Shown here: positions 40,904 to 50,630 of the stretch, piece after piece | Position numbering within the stretch: position 1 is the first letter of the stretch | How the letters are laid out: every line of letters starts with the position of its first letter | NCBI RefSeq assembly: GCF_013404075.1 | Contig: NZ_JACBJQ010000013.1 | Span: forward strand, 62,001 to 126,000 | From: Mycolicibacterium vinylchloridicum | Lineage (GTDB): Bacteria; Actinomycetota; Actinomycetes; Mycobacteriales; Mycobacteriaceae | Reading direction: 5' to 3' | DNA: 64,000 nucleotides | Translations under genes and position numbers: made by a program | Notes under the pieces: model-generated | What the model saw: only the letters and a program-made list of their open reading frames with translations | Told to the model about the DNA's origin: nothing | The model's database searches: none

Positions 40904-41566
40904 GTGACGGACACGGTAGCGGTCGTCACGGCCGCCGGTTCCGGTGAACGGCTGGGTGCGGGCATCCCGAAGGCTTTTGTAGATCTCGCTGGTCGCACCA
41001 TGCTCGAACGCGCCGTCGACGGGTTACTCGCGTCCGGCGTCGTCGATCGGGTGGTGGTCGCCGCGCCCGCCGACCGGGTCGTAGAAGCGAAACTGTTGCT
41101 CGACGACCGCGCCACGGTCGTCGAGGGCGGTTTGGAGCGTCCCGAAACCGTCCGCCGCGCGCTGGGGGCGATCGGGGAGCCGGAATTCGTGCTCGTGCAC
41201 GACGCCGCCCGGCCCCTGACGCCGATCGAGCAGATCCAACGGGTGGTCGCCGCCCTGCGCGACGGACTGCGTGCGGTCATCCCGGTGCTGCCGGTCACCG
41301 ACACCATCAAGGCCGTCGACTCGAACGGGGTGGTGCTGGGTACCCCTGAACGATCCGGCTTGCGCGCCGTCCAAACGCCGCAGGGCTTCGAGACCGCGCT
41401 ACTGCGCCGGGCCTACGAACGTGGCGGCGGCGTCGCCGTCACCGATGACGCGTCGCTCGTGGAGTACCTGGGCACCCCGGTGCACACCGTCGACGGCGAC
41501 TCCATGGCCTTCAAGATCACCACGCCGCTGGATCTGCGGCTGGCGCTGGCGGTGTTGGACGCATGA
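40904..41566 (+). CDS. ispD: 2-C-methyl-D-erythritol 4-phosphate cytidylyltransferase
   Basis: A 220-residue enzyme of the MEP isoprenoid pathway, making CDP-methylerythritol. [19 protein letters not shown] is the CTP-binding N-terminus, [10 protein letters not shown] follows, and AVQTPQGFE and VTDDASLVE are the family signatures. A GTG start follows carD after 17 bases. Its stop overlaps the ispF start by four bases. Confidence 0.95.
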   Translation: MTDTVAVVTAAGSGERLGAGIPKAFVDLAGRTMLERAVDGLLASGVVDRVVVAAPADRVVEAKLLLDDRATVVEGGLERPETVRRALGAIGEPEFVLVHDAARPLTPIEQIQRVVAALRDGLRAVIPVLPVTDTIKAVDSNGVVLGTPERSGLRAVQTPQGFETALLRRAYERGGGVAVTDDASLVEYLGTPVHTVDGDSMAFKITTPLDLRLALAVLDA

Positions 41567-42063
41567 TGATCCCCCGCGTCGGGCTGGGCACCGATGTCCA
41601 CCCGATCGAGGCAGGCCGGCCGTGCTGGCTGCTGGGCCTGCTGTTCGACGGCGCCGACGGATGCTCCGGGCACTCCGACGGCGACGTCGCCGTGCACGCC
41701 CTGTGCGACGCCCTGCTATCCGCTGCCGGGCTCGGCGATCTGGGGACCGTGTTCGGGGTGGACCAGCCGCAGTGGCGCGGTGTGACCGGCGCCCAGATGC
41801 TCGCCCACGTCCGCGGTCTGCTGGCCGAGGCGGACTACACCGTGGGCAATGCGACCGTCCAGGTCATCGCCAACCGCCCGAAGGTGGGGCCGCGCAGGCA
41901 GGAGGCCCAAAGGGTGCTCTCCGAGCTGCTGGGCGCGCCGGTATCGGTCTCCGCGACCACCACTGACGGTCTCGGGCTGACCGGTCGTGGCGAGGGAATG
42001 GCAGCCATCGCGACCGCTCTGGTGGTCGCCGGATCAGCCTCGGTGCCGAATAACCCCGAATAG
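41563..42063 (+). CDS. ispF: 2-C-methyl-D-erythritol 2,4-cyclodiphosphate synthase
   Basis: A 166-residue enzyme that cyclises the MEP intermediate. VGLGTDVHP and [17 protein letters not shown] carry the metal-binding Asp and His residues, and [20 protein letters not shown] is the C-terminal signature. The ATG overlaps the ispD stop, so the two genes are coupled, as is common for this pair. Confidence 0.95.
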   Translation: MMIPRVGLGTDVHPIEAGRPCWLLGLLFDGADGCSGHSDGDVAVHALCDALLSAAGLGDLGTVFGVDQPQWRGVTGAQMLAHVRGLLAEADYTVGNATVQVIANRPKVGPRRQEAQRVLSELLGAPVSVSATTTDGLGLTGRGEGMAAIATALVVAGSASVPNNPE

Positions 42064-42082
42064 GCCGGTAAGCTGGCGCGTC

Positions 42083-43489
42083 GTGACCTCAACCGGCCTG
42101 CGGCTGCACGACACCTACACCGGTGCCGTACGCGAATTCGTGCCGCTGCGTCCCGGCCACGCCTCGATCTACCTGTGCGGCGCGACCGTGCAGGGCTTGC
42201 CCCATATCGGCCATGTCCGCAGCGGTGTCGCCTTCGACGTGCTGCGCCGGTGGCTGATGGCCAAGGGGTTCGACGTCGCGTTCATCCGCAACGTCACCGA
42301 CATCGACGACAAGATCCTCACGAAGGCCGCTGATGCCGGCCGCCCGTGGTGGGAATGGGCGGCGACCCACGAGCGGGAGTTCAGCGCGGCCTATGACGCG
42401 CTCGGCGTGCTGCCGCCGTCGGCCGAGCCTCGCGCGACCGGGCACATCACCCAGATCGTCGATCTCATCGAGCGCTTGGTGGACAACGGTCATGCCTACA
42501 CCGGCGACGGCGACGTCTATTTCAATGTGCTGAGCTTCCCGGAGTACGGCAAGCTCTCCGGGCACAAGATCGACGACGTGCACCAGGGTGAAGGTGCGGG
42601 TACCGGTAAGCGCGACCAGCGGGACTTCACCCTGTGGAAGGGCGCCAAGCCCGGTGAGCCGTCGTGGCCCACCCCGTGGGGGCGCGGCCGGCCGGGCTGG
42701 CACTCCGAATGTGTGGCAATGGCCCACGAGTATCTCGGTGCTTCTTTCGATATCCATTGCGGTGGAATGGATCTGGTGTTCCCACATCATGAGAACGAGA
42801 TCGCTCAGGCGCGCGCGGCCGGCGACGGCTTCGCCCAGTACTGGCTGCACAACGGCTGGGTCACCATGGGCGGGGAGAAGATGAGCAAGTCGCTGGGCAA
42901 CGTTCTGGCGATTCCCGCTGTGTTGCAAAGGGTTCGGCCCGCGGAGCTGCGCTACTACCTGGGTAGCGCGCACTACCGGTCGATGCTGGAGTTCTCCGAG
43001 ACCGCCCTGCAGGACGCGGTGAAGGCCTACACGGGTATCGAGGAATTCCTGCACCGGGTGCGCACCCGGGTCGGCGCCGTGGTGCCGGGTACCTGGACCG
43101 AGAAGTTCGCCGCCGCGCTCGACGACGATCTGGCGGTGCCCGCCGCGCTGGCCGAGGTCCACGCCACTCGGGCCGACGGCAACCGGGCGCTGGACTCCGG
43201 TGACCACGAGACCGCCTTGGCCAAAGCCGGCGACATCCGGTCCATGATGGGCATTCTCGGCTGCGACCCGCTCGACGAGCGCTGGGAGATGCGCGACGAG
43301 ACGTCGGCGGCGCTCGGCGCGGTGGATGTGCTGGTTCGCGCCGAGCTCAACCGCCGCGACGAGGCTCGCCAGAGTCGAGACTGGGCGCTGGCAGACGAGA
43401 TCCGCGACCGGCTCAAGGAGGCGGGCATCGAGGTCACCGATACCTCCGACGGCCCGCAGTGGGCGCTACGCGACGAAGGCGGCAAGTAG
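42083..43489 (+). CDS. cysS: Cysteinyl-tRNA synthetase
   Basis: A 468-residue class I synthetase. Zinc-binding Cys lies in YLCGATVQG, the HIGH motif is [11 protein letters not shown], further zinc ligands are in GWHSECVAM and [10 protein letters not shown], and KMSKS is exact in [10 protein letters not shown]. The C-terminal anticodon domain follows. The GTG at 42083 sits eight bases after TAAGCT, in an 18-base context nearly identical to that of lysS. Of the mycobacterial CysS/MshC pair this is the synthetase, judged by KMSKS and by neighbours. Confidence 0.95.
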   Translation: MTSTGLRLHDTYTGAVREFVPLRPGHASIYLCGATVQGLPHIGHVRSGVAFDVLRRWLMAKGFDVAFIRNVTDIDDKILTKAADAGRPWWEWAATHEREFSAAYDALGVLPPSAEPRATGHITQIVDLIERLVDNGHAYTGDGDVYFNVLSFPEYGKLSGHKIDDVHQGEGAGTGKRDQRDFTLWKGAKPGEPSWPTPWGRGRPGWHSECVAMAHEYLGASFDIHCGGMDLVFPHHENEIAQARAAGDGFAQYWLHNGWVTMGGEKMSKSLGNVLAIPAVLQRVRPAELRYYLGSAHYRSMLEFSETALQDAVKAYTGIEEFLHRVRTRVGAVVPGTWTEKFAAALDDDLAVPAALAEVHATRADGNRALDSGDHETALAKAGDIRSMMGILGCDPLDERWEMRDETSAALGAVDVLVRAELNRRDEARQSRDWALADEIRDRLKEAGIEVTDTSDGPQWALRDEGGK

Positions 43490-44434
43490 ATGGCCGGAAA
43501 CTCCAAGCGCCGCGGTGCAATTCGCAAGGAAGGCACCAAGAAGGGCCCGACCGTCGGCTCCGGCGGCCAGCGCAGGCGAGGGCTCGAGGGACGCGGCGCC
43601 ACTCCACCGGCGCACCAGCGCACCGGCCATCCCGCGGCCAGGCGGGCCGCCGCAGCCGCAAAGCAGACGCAACGGCGAACCTCCAAGCCCACCGACGAGA
43701 CCGAAATGGTCTTGGGCCGTAACCCCGTGCTGGAATGCCTGCGGGCGAACGCGCCGGCGACGGCGTTGTACGTGGCGCTGGGTGCCGAAGCCGACGAGCG
43801 GATGACCGAGTCGGTGACGCTGGCCGCCGATCGCGGTATCGCGATCCTCGAAGTGCCGCGCACCGATCTGGACCGGTTGAGCTCCAACGGTTTACATCAG
43901 GGCATCGCCCTGCAGGTGCCGCCGTACGACTACGCGCACCCCGACGATCTGCTGGCCTCGGCCACGTCTGACGTCGAGCCGGCTCTGCTGGTCGCGCTGG
44001 ACAACATCTCCGACCCGCGCAATCTGGGTGCGATCATCCGGTCGGTGGCGGCCTTCGCCGGTCACGGTGTGCTGATCCCGCAGCGGCGCTCGGCGTCGGT
44101 GACGGCCGTCGCGTGGCGCACCAGTGCCGGTGCGGCGGCACGTGTTCGAGTCGCAAGGGCCACGAACCTCAACCGCACGCTCAAGGAATGGGCCGACGCC
44201 GGTCTGCAGGTGGTCGGACTCGATGCCGAGGGCGACACGACGATCGACGAGTTCGACGCATCCGGACCCTTGGTGGTCGTCGTCGGCTCGGAAGGCAAGG
44301 GGCTCTCGCGCCTCGTGCGACAGAACTGCGATGCGGTGCTGTCGATTCCGATGGCCGGACCGACCGAGTCACTGAACGCGTCGGTGGCCGCCGGCGTCGT
44401 GCTCGCCGAAATCGCCCGTCAGCGCCGCCGCTAG
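43490..44434 (+). CDS. rlmB: TrmH/SpoU-family 23S rRNA 2'-O-methyltransferase
   Basis: A 314-residue methyltransferase. About 75 residues of basic, disordered-looking sequence precede a SpoU substrate-binding domain ([15 protein letters not shown]), then the knotted SPOUT domain with [25 protein letters not shown] and the final [19 protein letters not shown], which binds S-adenosylmethionine. The likely substrate is a guanosine of 23S rRNA, by analogy with RlmB. The ATG immediately follows the cysS stop. Confidence 0.9.
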   Translation: MAGNSKRRGAIRKEGTKKGPTVGSGGQRRRGLEGRGATPPAHQRTGHPAARRAAAAAKQTQRRTSKPTDETEMVLGRNPVLECLRANAPATALYVALGAEADERMTESVTLAADRGIAILEVPRTDLDRLSSNGLHQGIALQVPPYDYAHPDDLLASATSDVEPALLVALDNISDPRNLGAIIRSVAAFAGHGVLIPQRRSASVTAVAWRTSAGAAARVRVARATNLNRTLKEWADAGLQVVGLDAEGDTTIDEFDASGPLVVVVGSEGKGLSRLVRQNCDAVLSIPMAGPTESLNASVAAGVVLAEIARQRRR

Positions 44435-44465
44435 CTCACACAACTCGCAGCGCGGCGCCGCGCCG

Positions 44466-44504
44466 GATGAATTCAAGTAGTCCCGAGATGCATTCAAGTG
44501 TTCC
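44466..44504. repeat. Two direct repeats, 21-base period, upstream of the PGRS-like gene
   Basis: GATGNATTCAAGTNNTCC occurs at 44466-44483 and 44487-44504, differing only at the N positions. The 21-base period equals two helical turns, so a regulator could occupy both copies on the same face. They lie 70-110 bases before the ATG at 44574, in the 139-base gap after the rRNA methyltransferase. Confidence 0.5.
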
Positions 44505-44573
44505 ATTACTCACTGGATGCGCCCTCGTGGCGTGGACGCTGCTTGTGGTTGGAGCCGACGACAGGGGGCAGCG

Positions 44574-46004
44574 ATGAAAATGTCCGTCATGATGGGTGTG
44601 GTGACGGTAGCCGGGGTGGTGGCGGCGCCGTCGGCGGCACACGCCACACCCCCAGCGCAGACACCGGTCGACCTGGCTGGTGTTCGGCTGGCGTCGGTCA
44701 GCTTCGCGCTGCCCGCGTCGCCGGCATGTGTCCTCGACCTGACGTGCGGCGGTGACAACCGCAGCCTCAGCGCGAGCACGCCCACCCCGACCGCGTTGGC
44801 GGCCGCAGCAGTCTCGCCGGCCGACACCCTCAACACGCTGGTGTTGGTCGTCACGCTCGGGGCCGTGGGTAACGGCCAGGACGCCACCACTCCCGGACGG
44901 AACGGCGGCAACGGCGGCTGGCTGATCGGCAACGGCGGTGACGGCGCCGTGGGCGCCACCGGCCAGAAAGGCGGAAACGGCGGCCGCGGCGGTCTGTTGA
45001 TCGGCAATGGCGGCAAAGGCGGCGACGGCGGTGTCGGGGTCGACCGCATCGTCGCAGTCGATGGTGTCGGAGCCGTGGGAGGTACCGGCGGTGCGGGTGG
45101 CAACGGTGGCAGTGGCGGTCTGTTGATCGGCAACGGCGGGAGAGGTGGCGCTGGCGGCATGGGCGGCAAAGGTGCCGACGGTGTGGTCGGTGCCACAAGT
45201 GAACCGTACGGTGGCACCGGTGGCACCGGTGGTTATGGGGGCGTCGGCGGCCAAGGTGGCACTGGCGGTAAGGCCGGATCGCTCATCGGTGCCGGCGGGG
45301 CCGGCGGTATTGGCGGTGCAGGCGGTACCGGGGGCCGGGGCGGCACCGGCGGTTACGGCTCGTCGGTCGGCAACGGCGGCGACGGCGGAGGCGGCGGTAA
45401 GGCCGGGAAGGGTGGCACCGGCGGAACGGGTTCCGCGCTCGGCGGCGACGGTAAAGACGGCACCGACGGCGACGGTGGCACTGGTGGCGCCGGCGGCGAC
45501 GCCGCCACCGGCGGCAATGGTTACGGCGGCGACGGCGGTTACGGCGGCGACGGGGGTAGCAGCGGAAACGGCAATGGCGGTCATGGTGGCCGGGGCGGCA
45601 ATGGCTCCACCGGCGGCACCACCGGCGGACGTGGCGGCCACGGTGGCGACGGCGGCCAGAGCGACACCGGCACCGGCGGTATCGGTGGTGACGGCGGCAA
45701 CGGCGGCAACAGCGCCCGCGGCGATAACATCACGATCGGCGGATGGAGCCAAGGTGGGTACGGTGGCCGCGGCGGCCGAAGCAACACCGGCGACGGCGGC
45801 GTCGGTGGCCGTGGCGGTAGCGGCGGCTATGCAACCGACGGATCCGGTGTCACCGCGCCCGGTGGCCCCGGTGGCCAGGGTGGATACTCGGGTGCCATCG
45901 CGGGTCAGGACGGTGGCGCACCGAATGGTTCGGTCGGCGGCTACGGCGGCGCAGGCGCCTCCGGAACTCCCTCCGCGCAGGCAAATTCCGCTCGTCGCCC
46001 GTAG
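44574..46004 (+). CDS. Secreted glycine-rich PGRS-like protein without PE domain
   Basis: A 476-residue protein. An N-terminal signal peptide ends near SAAHA-TPP (about residue 24). A head of about 75 residues contains VRLASV, a CX5C pair (CVLDLTC) and DTLNTLV, then [10 protein letters not shown]. From about residue 105 almost all is Gly-Gly-X repeats with IGNGG blocks, as in the PGRS part of PE_PGRS proteins. No PE domain is present. It ends in a basic SARRP. It has a paralogue at 52756-54279 with the same head. Cell-surface or secreted location is inferred; function is unknown. Confidence 0.8.
   Translation: MKMSVMMGVVTVAGVVAAPSAAHATPPAQTPVDLAGVRLASVSFALPASPACVLDLTCGGDNRSLSASTPTPTALAAAAVSPADTLNTLVLVVTLGAVGNGQDATTPGRNGGNGGWLIGNGGDGAVGATGQKGGNGGRGGLLIGNGGKGGDGGVGVDRIVAVDGVGAVGGTGGAGGNGGSGGLLIGNGGRGGAGGMGGKGADGVVGATSEPYGGTGGTGGYGGVGGQGGTGGKAGSLIGAGGAGGIGGAGGTGGRGGTGGYGSSVGNGGDGGGGGKAGKGGTGGTGSALGGDGKDGTDGDGGTGGAGGDAATGGNGYGGDGGYGGDGGSSGNGNGGHGGRGGNGSTGGTTGGRGGHGGDGGQSDTGTGGIGGDGGNGGNSARGDNITIGGWSQGGYGGRGGRSNTGDGGVGGRGGSGGYATDGSGVTAPGGPGGQGGYSGAIAGQDGGAPNGSVGGYGGAGASGTPSAQANSARRP
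44883..45960 (+). repeat. PGRS-type GGX coding repeat
   Basis: About 1.1 kb made of degenerate 9-base units encoding Gly-Gly-X, with NGG, GGTGG and GDGG variants. The units vary in sequence, are in frame throughout and have no spacers, so this is protein repeat and not a CRISPR or satellite array. Such tracts are prone to in-frame length change and to assembly error. Confidence 0.85.
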
Positions 46005-46020
46005 CTGGGTATCCCTGGGG

Positions 46021-47253
46021 TTAAACGATCTGAAAGCCGGCCCACAACGCGACTGTGGCGGCCACAACGCACGCCGGTACGGTCAGCATGCCCAGCCAGG
46101 TGAACTCGCGCACACTGGTCGATTCACCCTGCCCGTGAAGAATTCGGCGCCACAACAGATTTGAGAGCGACCCGGCATAGGTCAGGTTGGGCCCGATGTT
46201 CACCCCGATCAACACCGCCAGCACTGCGGCCGGGCCGCCGCCGGCTACCAGCGGAAGCAGCACCAGTACGGCGGGCAGATTGTTGACGACGTTGGACAGC
46301 AGCGCCGCCAGCGCCGCGATCCCGAGCAATGCGGGCAACCCGCCGTCCCTGGGCAGCAGATCGGCGGCGAAATGGTCGAGCCCGTTGACCATGACCGCCT
46401 TGACGACGACCGCCAGCGCCAGTACGAACACCAGGAACGGGATGTGCAGCGAGCGCGTGATACCGCCAATCGTGCTGCGCCGCTGGGCCAATGACCGCAC
46501 TCCGAGTACCACCGCGCCGGCCAGCGCCGCCCATGCCGGCGACAGGCCGGCGAACGAGGTCACCGCGAACCCGACCAGGGTCAGGCCGAGTACCACGAGA
46601 ACGAACACCGGCTTCTCGGCAGCGGGCGGTGGGGTATCGGCCGGTACGTCGGCGAGGTCGCGGCGGAACACCAATCGCAGCAACAGGTACTCGACGGCCA
46701 CCGTCGCCAGCCACGGCGCGGCCATCAACCCGCTGAACCGGGTGAACGTCAGCCCGGCGGCGCTGAACGCCAGCAGGTTGGTCAGGTTGGACACCGGTAG
46801 CAGCAATGACGCCGAATTGGCCAGGTGCGCAGTGGCATACAGGTGCGGGCGGGCCGGCACCCGCATCGCCCGCACCGTGGCCAGCACCACCGGGGTCAGC
46901 AGCACGACGGTGGCGTCCAGGCTCAGGATCGCCGTCGTGGCCGCCGCGATCAGGAACACCTGGCCGAGCAGCCGTCGCGGCTGCCCGCCGCTGCCCCGCG
47001 CCATCCACGTGCCCGCGGCGTGGAACAGTCCCTCGTCGTCGCACAGGCTCGCCAGCACCAGCACCGCGGCCAGGAACCCGACCACCGGGAGCATCCGGGT
47101 CACTTCGGCACTCGCGTCGGCAGTGGACACCGCCCCGACCCCGATGACGACCGCAGCGGCGGGCACCGCGACCCACGCTTCTGACCAGCCCGCGGGCCGG
47201 GCGATGGCAAAGACCAGTACGACCGCCAGCGCGACCAGGGAAACGATCAGCAC
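46021..47253 (-). CDS. arsB2: ArsB/NhaD-type membrane transporter
   Basis: A 410-residue integral membrane protein with about ten to eleven hydrophobic segments, of the ion-transporter superfamily containing arsenite pump ArsB. Recognisable spots are LANSASLLLPVSNLTNLL and the mirrored LLSNVVNNLPAVL with GVNIGPNLTYAGSLSNLLW. It corresponds to Rv3578, annotated arsB2; arsenite specificity is not demonstrated and no arsR or arsC is near. The GTG at 47253 gives the expected length and leaves seven bases after the upstream gene. Confidence 0.82.
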   Translation of the reverse strand: MLIVSLVALAVVLVFAIARPAGWSEAWVAVPAAAVVIGVGAVSTADASAEVTRMLPVVGFLAAVLVLASLCDDEGLFHAAGTWMARGSGGQPRRLLGQVFLIAAATTAILSLDATVVLLTPVVLATVRAMRVPARPHLYATAHLANSASLLLPVSNLTNLLAFSAAGLTFTRFSGLMAAPWLATVAVEYLLLRLVFRRDLADVPADTPPPAAEKPVFVLVVLGLTLVGFAVTSFAGLSPAWAALAGAVVLGVRSLAQRRSTIGGITRSLHIPFLVFVLALAVVVKAVMVNGLDHFAADLLPRDGGLPALLGIAALAALLSNVVNNLPAVLVLLPLVAGGGPAAVLAVLIGVNIGPNLTYAGSLSNLLWRRILHGQGESTSVREFTWLGMLTVPACVVAATVALWAGFQIV

Positions 47254-47260
47254 GAGACGA

Positions 47261-48181
47261 TCAGGTCCACGGGTCGGCGCGTTGCCACACCGTCGGCAGG
47301 TGGAGGCCGACGCCGTCACGTTCGGCCAGCATCGACAGCGTCTGCATCGACACGTCGAGGTCGTCGCCCGCGTACGGCAGCGCGACCATCGGCTCGGTGA
47401 GCGGACGGAAGAAGTCGTCCCAGTGAATCAGCACCACCTGCTGTGCACCGACGGCACCGACCGTCTGCTCCCAATACCGCTCGATGTAGTCCCGCGGCTG
47501 GACGCCGAGCTGACCGATACCGAGATAGGCGACCTCGGCGCGTTGGCCGTCGAGAGCGCCGGGCAGAAAGCCTGCGCTGCCCTGGATCAGCAGCCGCCGA
47601 TCGCTGGGGGTGTGGTGGATCAGCGTGGACCACGCCTCACCGCAGCGGAACGCCGACGCCTTCGCCGGCGGCGCGACCGGCGCGGTGATCGGGCCCGGGA
47701 AGCGGTCCGGGGGACAGTGGTGCGATTCGATCAGCGTGACCTTGAACGGCCCAAGGGTCAGCTCTTCCCCCGAGGCGGCGACGACGATCTGATCCGACGC
47801 AAGGCCATGTCCGCGAGCGATATTGGCGGCTGACTCGCCACCGATCAACCGCGCGCCGGTGCGGGCGGCGACGATCGGCGAATCCATGGCGTGGTCGTAG
47901 TGGGTGTGCACGGGCAGCACCGCGGCCAACCGATTGATCTTGGCCCGGTTCAGGCAGTAGTCGATGCGGGAGTCCGACGGCGTCAGCCGGCGCAACCCGA
48001 CGTCGAGCAGTGTCGGGCGGGAGAAGAAGCCGTCGGTCAGGAGCGCTGAGCTGCCGTCGTCCACCAGAATCGTCGAGACGCCGAGGAAGGTGATCGACAG
48101 TGGACCGTCCGGGTCGGCATCGGGCAGGTCGAAACGGTTGCGGTAGTTGGCGATATCGGGCCGGCCGAGTTTGAGTCGCAT
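47261..48181 (-). CDS. MBL-fold metallohydrolase (Rv3577-like)
   Basis: A 306-residue MBL-superfamily protein with the metal motif HTHYDHAMDS at about residues 95-104, further ligands in LIESHHCPPD and LIHWDDF. No signal peptide is present. It corresponds to Rv3577 next to arsB2. The ATG overlaps the pxpA stop by one base, and arsB2 begins eight bases after its own stop, so the three form one transcription unit with pxpA first. Confidence 0.8.
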   Translation of the reverse strand: MRLKLGRPDIANYRNRFDLPDADPDGPLSITFLGVSTILVDDGSSALLTDGFFSRPTLLDVGLRRLTPSDSRIDYCLNRAKINRLAAVLPVHTHYDHAMDSPIVAARTGARLIGGESAANIARGHGLASDQIVVAASGEELTLGPFKVTLIESHHCPPDRFPGPITAPVAPPAKASAFRCGEAWSTLIHHTPSDRRLLIQGSAGFLPGALDGQRAEVAYLGIGQLGVQPRDYIERYWEQTVGAVGAQQVVLIHWDDFFRPLTEPMVALPYAGDDLDVSMQTLSMLAERDGVGLHLPTVWQRADPWT

Positions 48182-48939
48182 CAGACGAACGCCGCCAGTT
48201 CGACGCCGTCGCGCAGCAGTCGTTCGCGGACCGCGGTGGCGATGTTCGTCGCGCCCGGTGAATCACCGTGTACGCAAACCGATTCCACACGCACCTCGAT
48301 CACGGATCCGTCGACGGCCACCACCTGCCCGTCCCGCACCATCCGGGTCACCCGCTCGGCGATCTGCTCGGGGTCATGCAGCACCGCCCCTTCTTCGCGG
48401 CGGGAGACCAACGTTCCGTCCGGCCGGTAGGCGCGGTCGGCGAATACCTCGGAAACCGTGCGGAGTCCGAGTCGCTGCGCCTCATCGAAGAACACCGAAC
48501 CGGCCAGGTTGAGCACCGGCAGAGAAGGGTCGACGGCGTGCACCGCTTCGGCAACCGCGCGGGCCTGCTCGCGGTGGCTGACGATCGTGTTGTACAGCGC
48601 ACCATGGGGTTTGACATAGCTGACGTCGGATCCGGCGGCGCGGGCCAGGGCCTGCAGCGCGCCGATCTGATAGATCACCTCGGCGGTCAGCTCGGCCGGC
48701 GCGACGTCGATGAAGCGGCGGCCGAACCCGGCGAGGTCGCGGTAGCTCACCTGTGCACCGATACGCACAGCGCGCTCGGCAGCGGCTCGGGTCGTGTGCG
48801 CCAGCCCGGCCGGGTCCCCGGCGTGGAAGCCGCAGGCCACGTTGGCGCTGGTGACGATGTCGAGCATGGCGGCGTCGTCACCGAGCTCCCAGACTCCGAA
48901 ACCTTCGCCCAGGTCTGCGTTCAAATCCACCGACGCCAC
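48181..48939 (-). CDS. pxpA: LamB/YcsF family protein, 5-oxoprolinase subunit A-like
   Basis: A 252-residue protein with the family opening DLNADLGEGFG, then SANVACGFHAGDP, YVKPHGALYN and CVHGDSPGA. PxpA works with PxpB and PxpC to open 5-oxoproline with ATP. Neither partner is present here, so the protein may use partners encoded elsewhere or do something else. TAGGCT lies seven bases before the GTG (48952-48947), a leaderless arrangement. Confidence 0.87.
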   Translation of the reverse strand: MASVDLNADLGEGFGVWELGDDAAMLDIVTSANVACGFHAGDPAGLAHTTRAAAERAVRIGAQVSYRDLAGFGRRFIDVAPAELTAEVIYQIGALQALARAAGSDVSYVKPHGALYNTIVSHREQARAVAEAVHAVDPSLPVLNLAGSVFFDEAQRLGLRTVSEVFADRAYRPDGTLVSRREEGAVLHDPEQIAERVTRMVRDGQVVAVDGSVIEVRVESVCVHGDSPGATNIATAVRERLLRDGVELAAFV

Positions 48940-48949
48940 GAGCTCTAGC

Positions 48950-49816
48950 CTAGGCTGCGGCGGGGTCCACCTGGCGTCGACTGATCGCCCAGCACACCAG
49001 ATAGATCACGAACGAGATCGTCGTGACGAACACCGACACCGGGACACCGGGTGCCAGTGAGAGCACGATGCCGAGCACCGCCGTCACCTCAGCGAAGACC
49101 ACCGACGCCGCGATGACGGCGGCCGGTGAGCTGAACACCCGCGCTGCCGCGGCGGCCGGGGTGATGAGCAGCGACATCACCAGTAGCGCGCCCACGATCT
49201 GCACACCCTGCGCGGCCACCACACCGACCAGGGCCGCGAACACGATGCCCAGTGCCCGCACCGGAACACCGCGTGCGGCAGCCACTTCCGGGTCGGCGGT
49301 GGCGAACAGCAGTGGTCGATAGCTGACGGCCAGCACACCGACCACCAACACCGTCACCGCCACCAACAGCGCAAGCCCCGAATAGCCGACGCCGACGATC
49401 TGACCCGTCAGCAGCGCGAAGCTGGTGCCGGCCCGGCCCGGATACAGGTGGATGAACAGCACCGCCAGGCCCAGCCCGAAGGCCAGCACGACACCGATCG
49501 CCGAATCACGCTCGCGGGCCCGCTGACCGAGGATGCCGAACAGGACGGCGGCCATCGCGCTGCCGACCAGTGCGCCGAGCCCGACGTTGAAACCGGCCAG
49601 CAGCGCGAACGCCGCACCGGTGAGCGACAGCTCGCTGGAACCGTGGACGGCGAACGACATCTGGCGCATGACGATGAAGGGCCCGATCAGCCCGGCCACC
49701 AGCGCCAGCAGCGCGGCCGCGACCAAAGCCTGCTGCACGAACCCCCGGCCCAGCAGATCGGCGGTGATGTCGAAGGAGAACAGGTGGTCCAGCAGGTGCG
49801 AGAAGCGGTCATTCAT
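48950..49816 (-). CDS. znuB: Zinc/manganese-type ABC transporter permease
   Basis: A 288-residue membrane protein of the ABC-3 family with about eight hydrophobic segments; FVQQALVAAALLALVAGLIG and GPFIVMRQMSFAVHGSSE (in part) are the usual N-terminal features. The ATG at 49816 overlaps the ATPase gene by eight bases. It is the last gene of the znuA-znuC-znuB group, transported metal zinc or manganese. Confidence 0.87.
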   Translation of the reverse strand: MNDRFSHLLDHLFSFDITADLLGRGFVQQALVAAALLALVAGLIGPFIVMRQMSFAVHGSSELSLTGAAFALLAGFNVGLGALVGSAMAAVLFGILGQRARERDSAIGVVLAFGLGLAVLFIHLYPGRAGTSFALLTGQIVGVGYSGLALLVAVTVLVVGVLAVSYRPLLFATADPEVAAARGVPVRALGIVFAALVGVVAAQGVQIVGALLVMSLLITPAAAAARVFSSPAAVIAASVVFAEVTAVLGIVLSLAPGVPVSVFVTTISFVIYLVCWAISRRQVDPAAA

Positions 49817-50621
49817 GGGTGTGCCCGTGGGTATGGCCGGAGTGGTCCAGATGTTCGCCGACGACGACATAGCGATCGCCGACCTGTACCACCTGGATGT
49901 CGGCCTGGTAGAGCTCCGAGAGGGTCTCCGATGTCATCACCTCGGCGACCGTGCCGATCCGGAACCGGCCGTTGACCAGGTACAGCACCCGGTCGACATA
50001 GGGCACCACCGGATTGATCTCGTGCGTCACGAACATCACCGCGGTGCCGGTCTGGCGCCGCCGGTCGATCAGCTGGGCCACCAGCCGGGCGCTGGCCGGA
50101 TCGAGGTTGAGCAGGGGTTCGTCGCACAGCAGCAACGTCGGATCGCTGGCCAACGCCTGGGCGATACGCACCCGCTGTAACTCACCGCCCGACATCACCC
50201 CGACCGGAACACTCGCCAGCTCGCGGGCACGCACCTGGGCCAGCGCCCGCTCGACGACCTGGTGGCGGTGCTGGCGTTCCGTGCGGCGCAGCGGCGCGAT
50301 GCCCCAGTGGTGGCCGTCGAGGCCCAGGCGCACGAGGTCACGGCCGCGCAGGCTCAGCCCACGGTCCACCGAGCGGTGCTGGGGCACGTAACCGATCCGG
50401 TCACTGCCCGCCTCGATCGGCCGGCCCTCGATGGTGGCGGTGCCCGCACTGAGCGGCAACTGCCCGAGCAGCACCTTGAACAGCGACGTCTTACCGGTGC
50501 CGTTGGGGCCGAGGATGGCGATGAACTCTCCAGGGGCCACCTTCAGGTCGAGGTGGTCCCACAGCACCCGGTCTCCGAAGGCCAGCCGGGCACCCGACAA
50601 GCAGACGATCTCGGCACCCAC
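49809..50621 (-). CDS. znuC: Zinc/manganese-type ABC transporter ATPase
   Basis: A 270-residue ATP-binding subunit: Walker A GPNGTGKTS, Q-loop YVPQHRS, signature MSGGELQRV, Walker B LLLCDEPLLNLD and switch His in FVTHE. The C-terminus is His-rich (HLDHSGHTHGHTHE), a plausible metal-sensing or buffering tail. The GTG start lies nine bases after the substrate-binding gene. Confidence 0.9.
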   Translation of the reverse strand: MGAEIVCLSGARLAFGDRVLWDHLDLKVAPGEFIAILGPNGTGKTSLFKVLLGQLPLSAGTATIEGRPIEAGSDRIGYVPQHRSVDRGLSLRGRDLVRLGLDGHHWGIAPLRRTERQHRHQVVERALAQVRARELASVPVGVMSGGELQRVRIAQALASDPTLLLCDEPLLNLDPASARLVAQLIDRRRQTGTAVMFVTHEINPVVPYVDRVLYLVNGRFRIGTVAEVMTSETLSELYQADIQVVQVGDRYVVVGEHLDHSGHTHGHTHE

Positions 50622-50630
50622 AAGCAGTGA

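Noticed and set aside
44883..45960. Repeat tract as a possible CRISPR or satellite array
   Set aside because: The units are degenerate, contiguous and in frame with Gly-Gly-X; there are no uniform spacers or leader.
44436..46067. 543-residue minus-strand frame over the first PGRS-like gene
   Set aside because: Low-complexity shadow of the repeat, without a start signal or recognisable domain.
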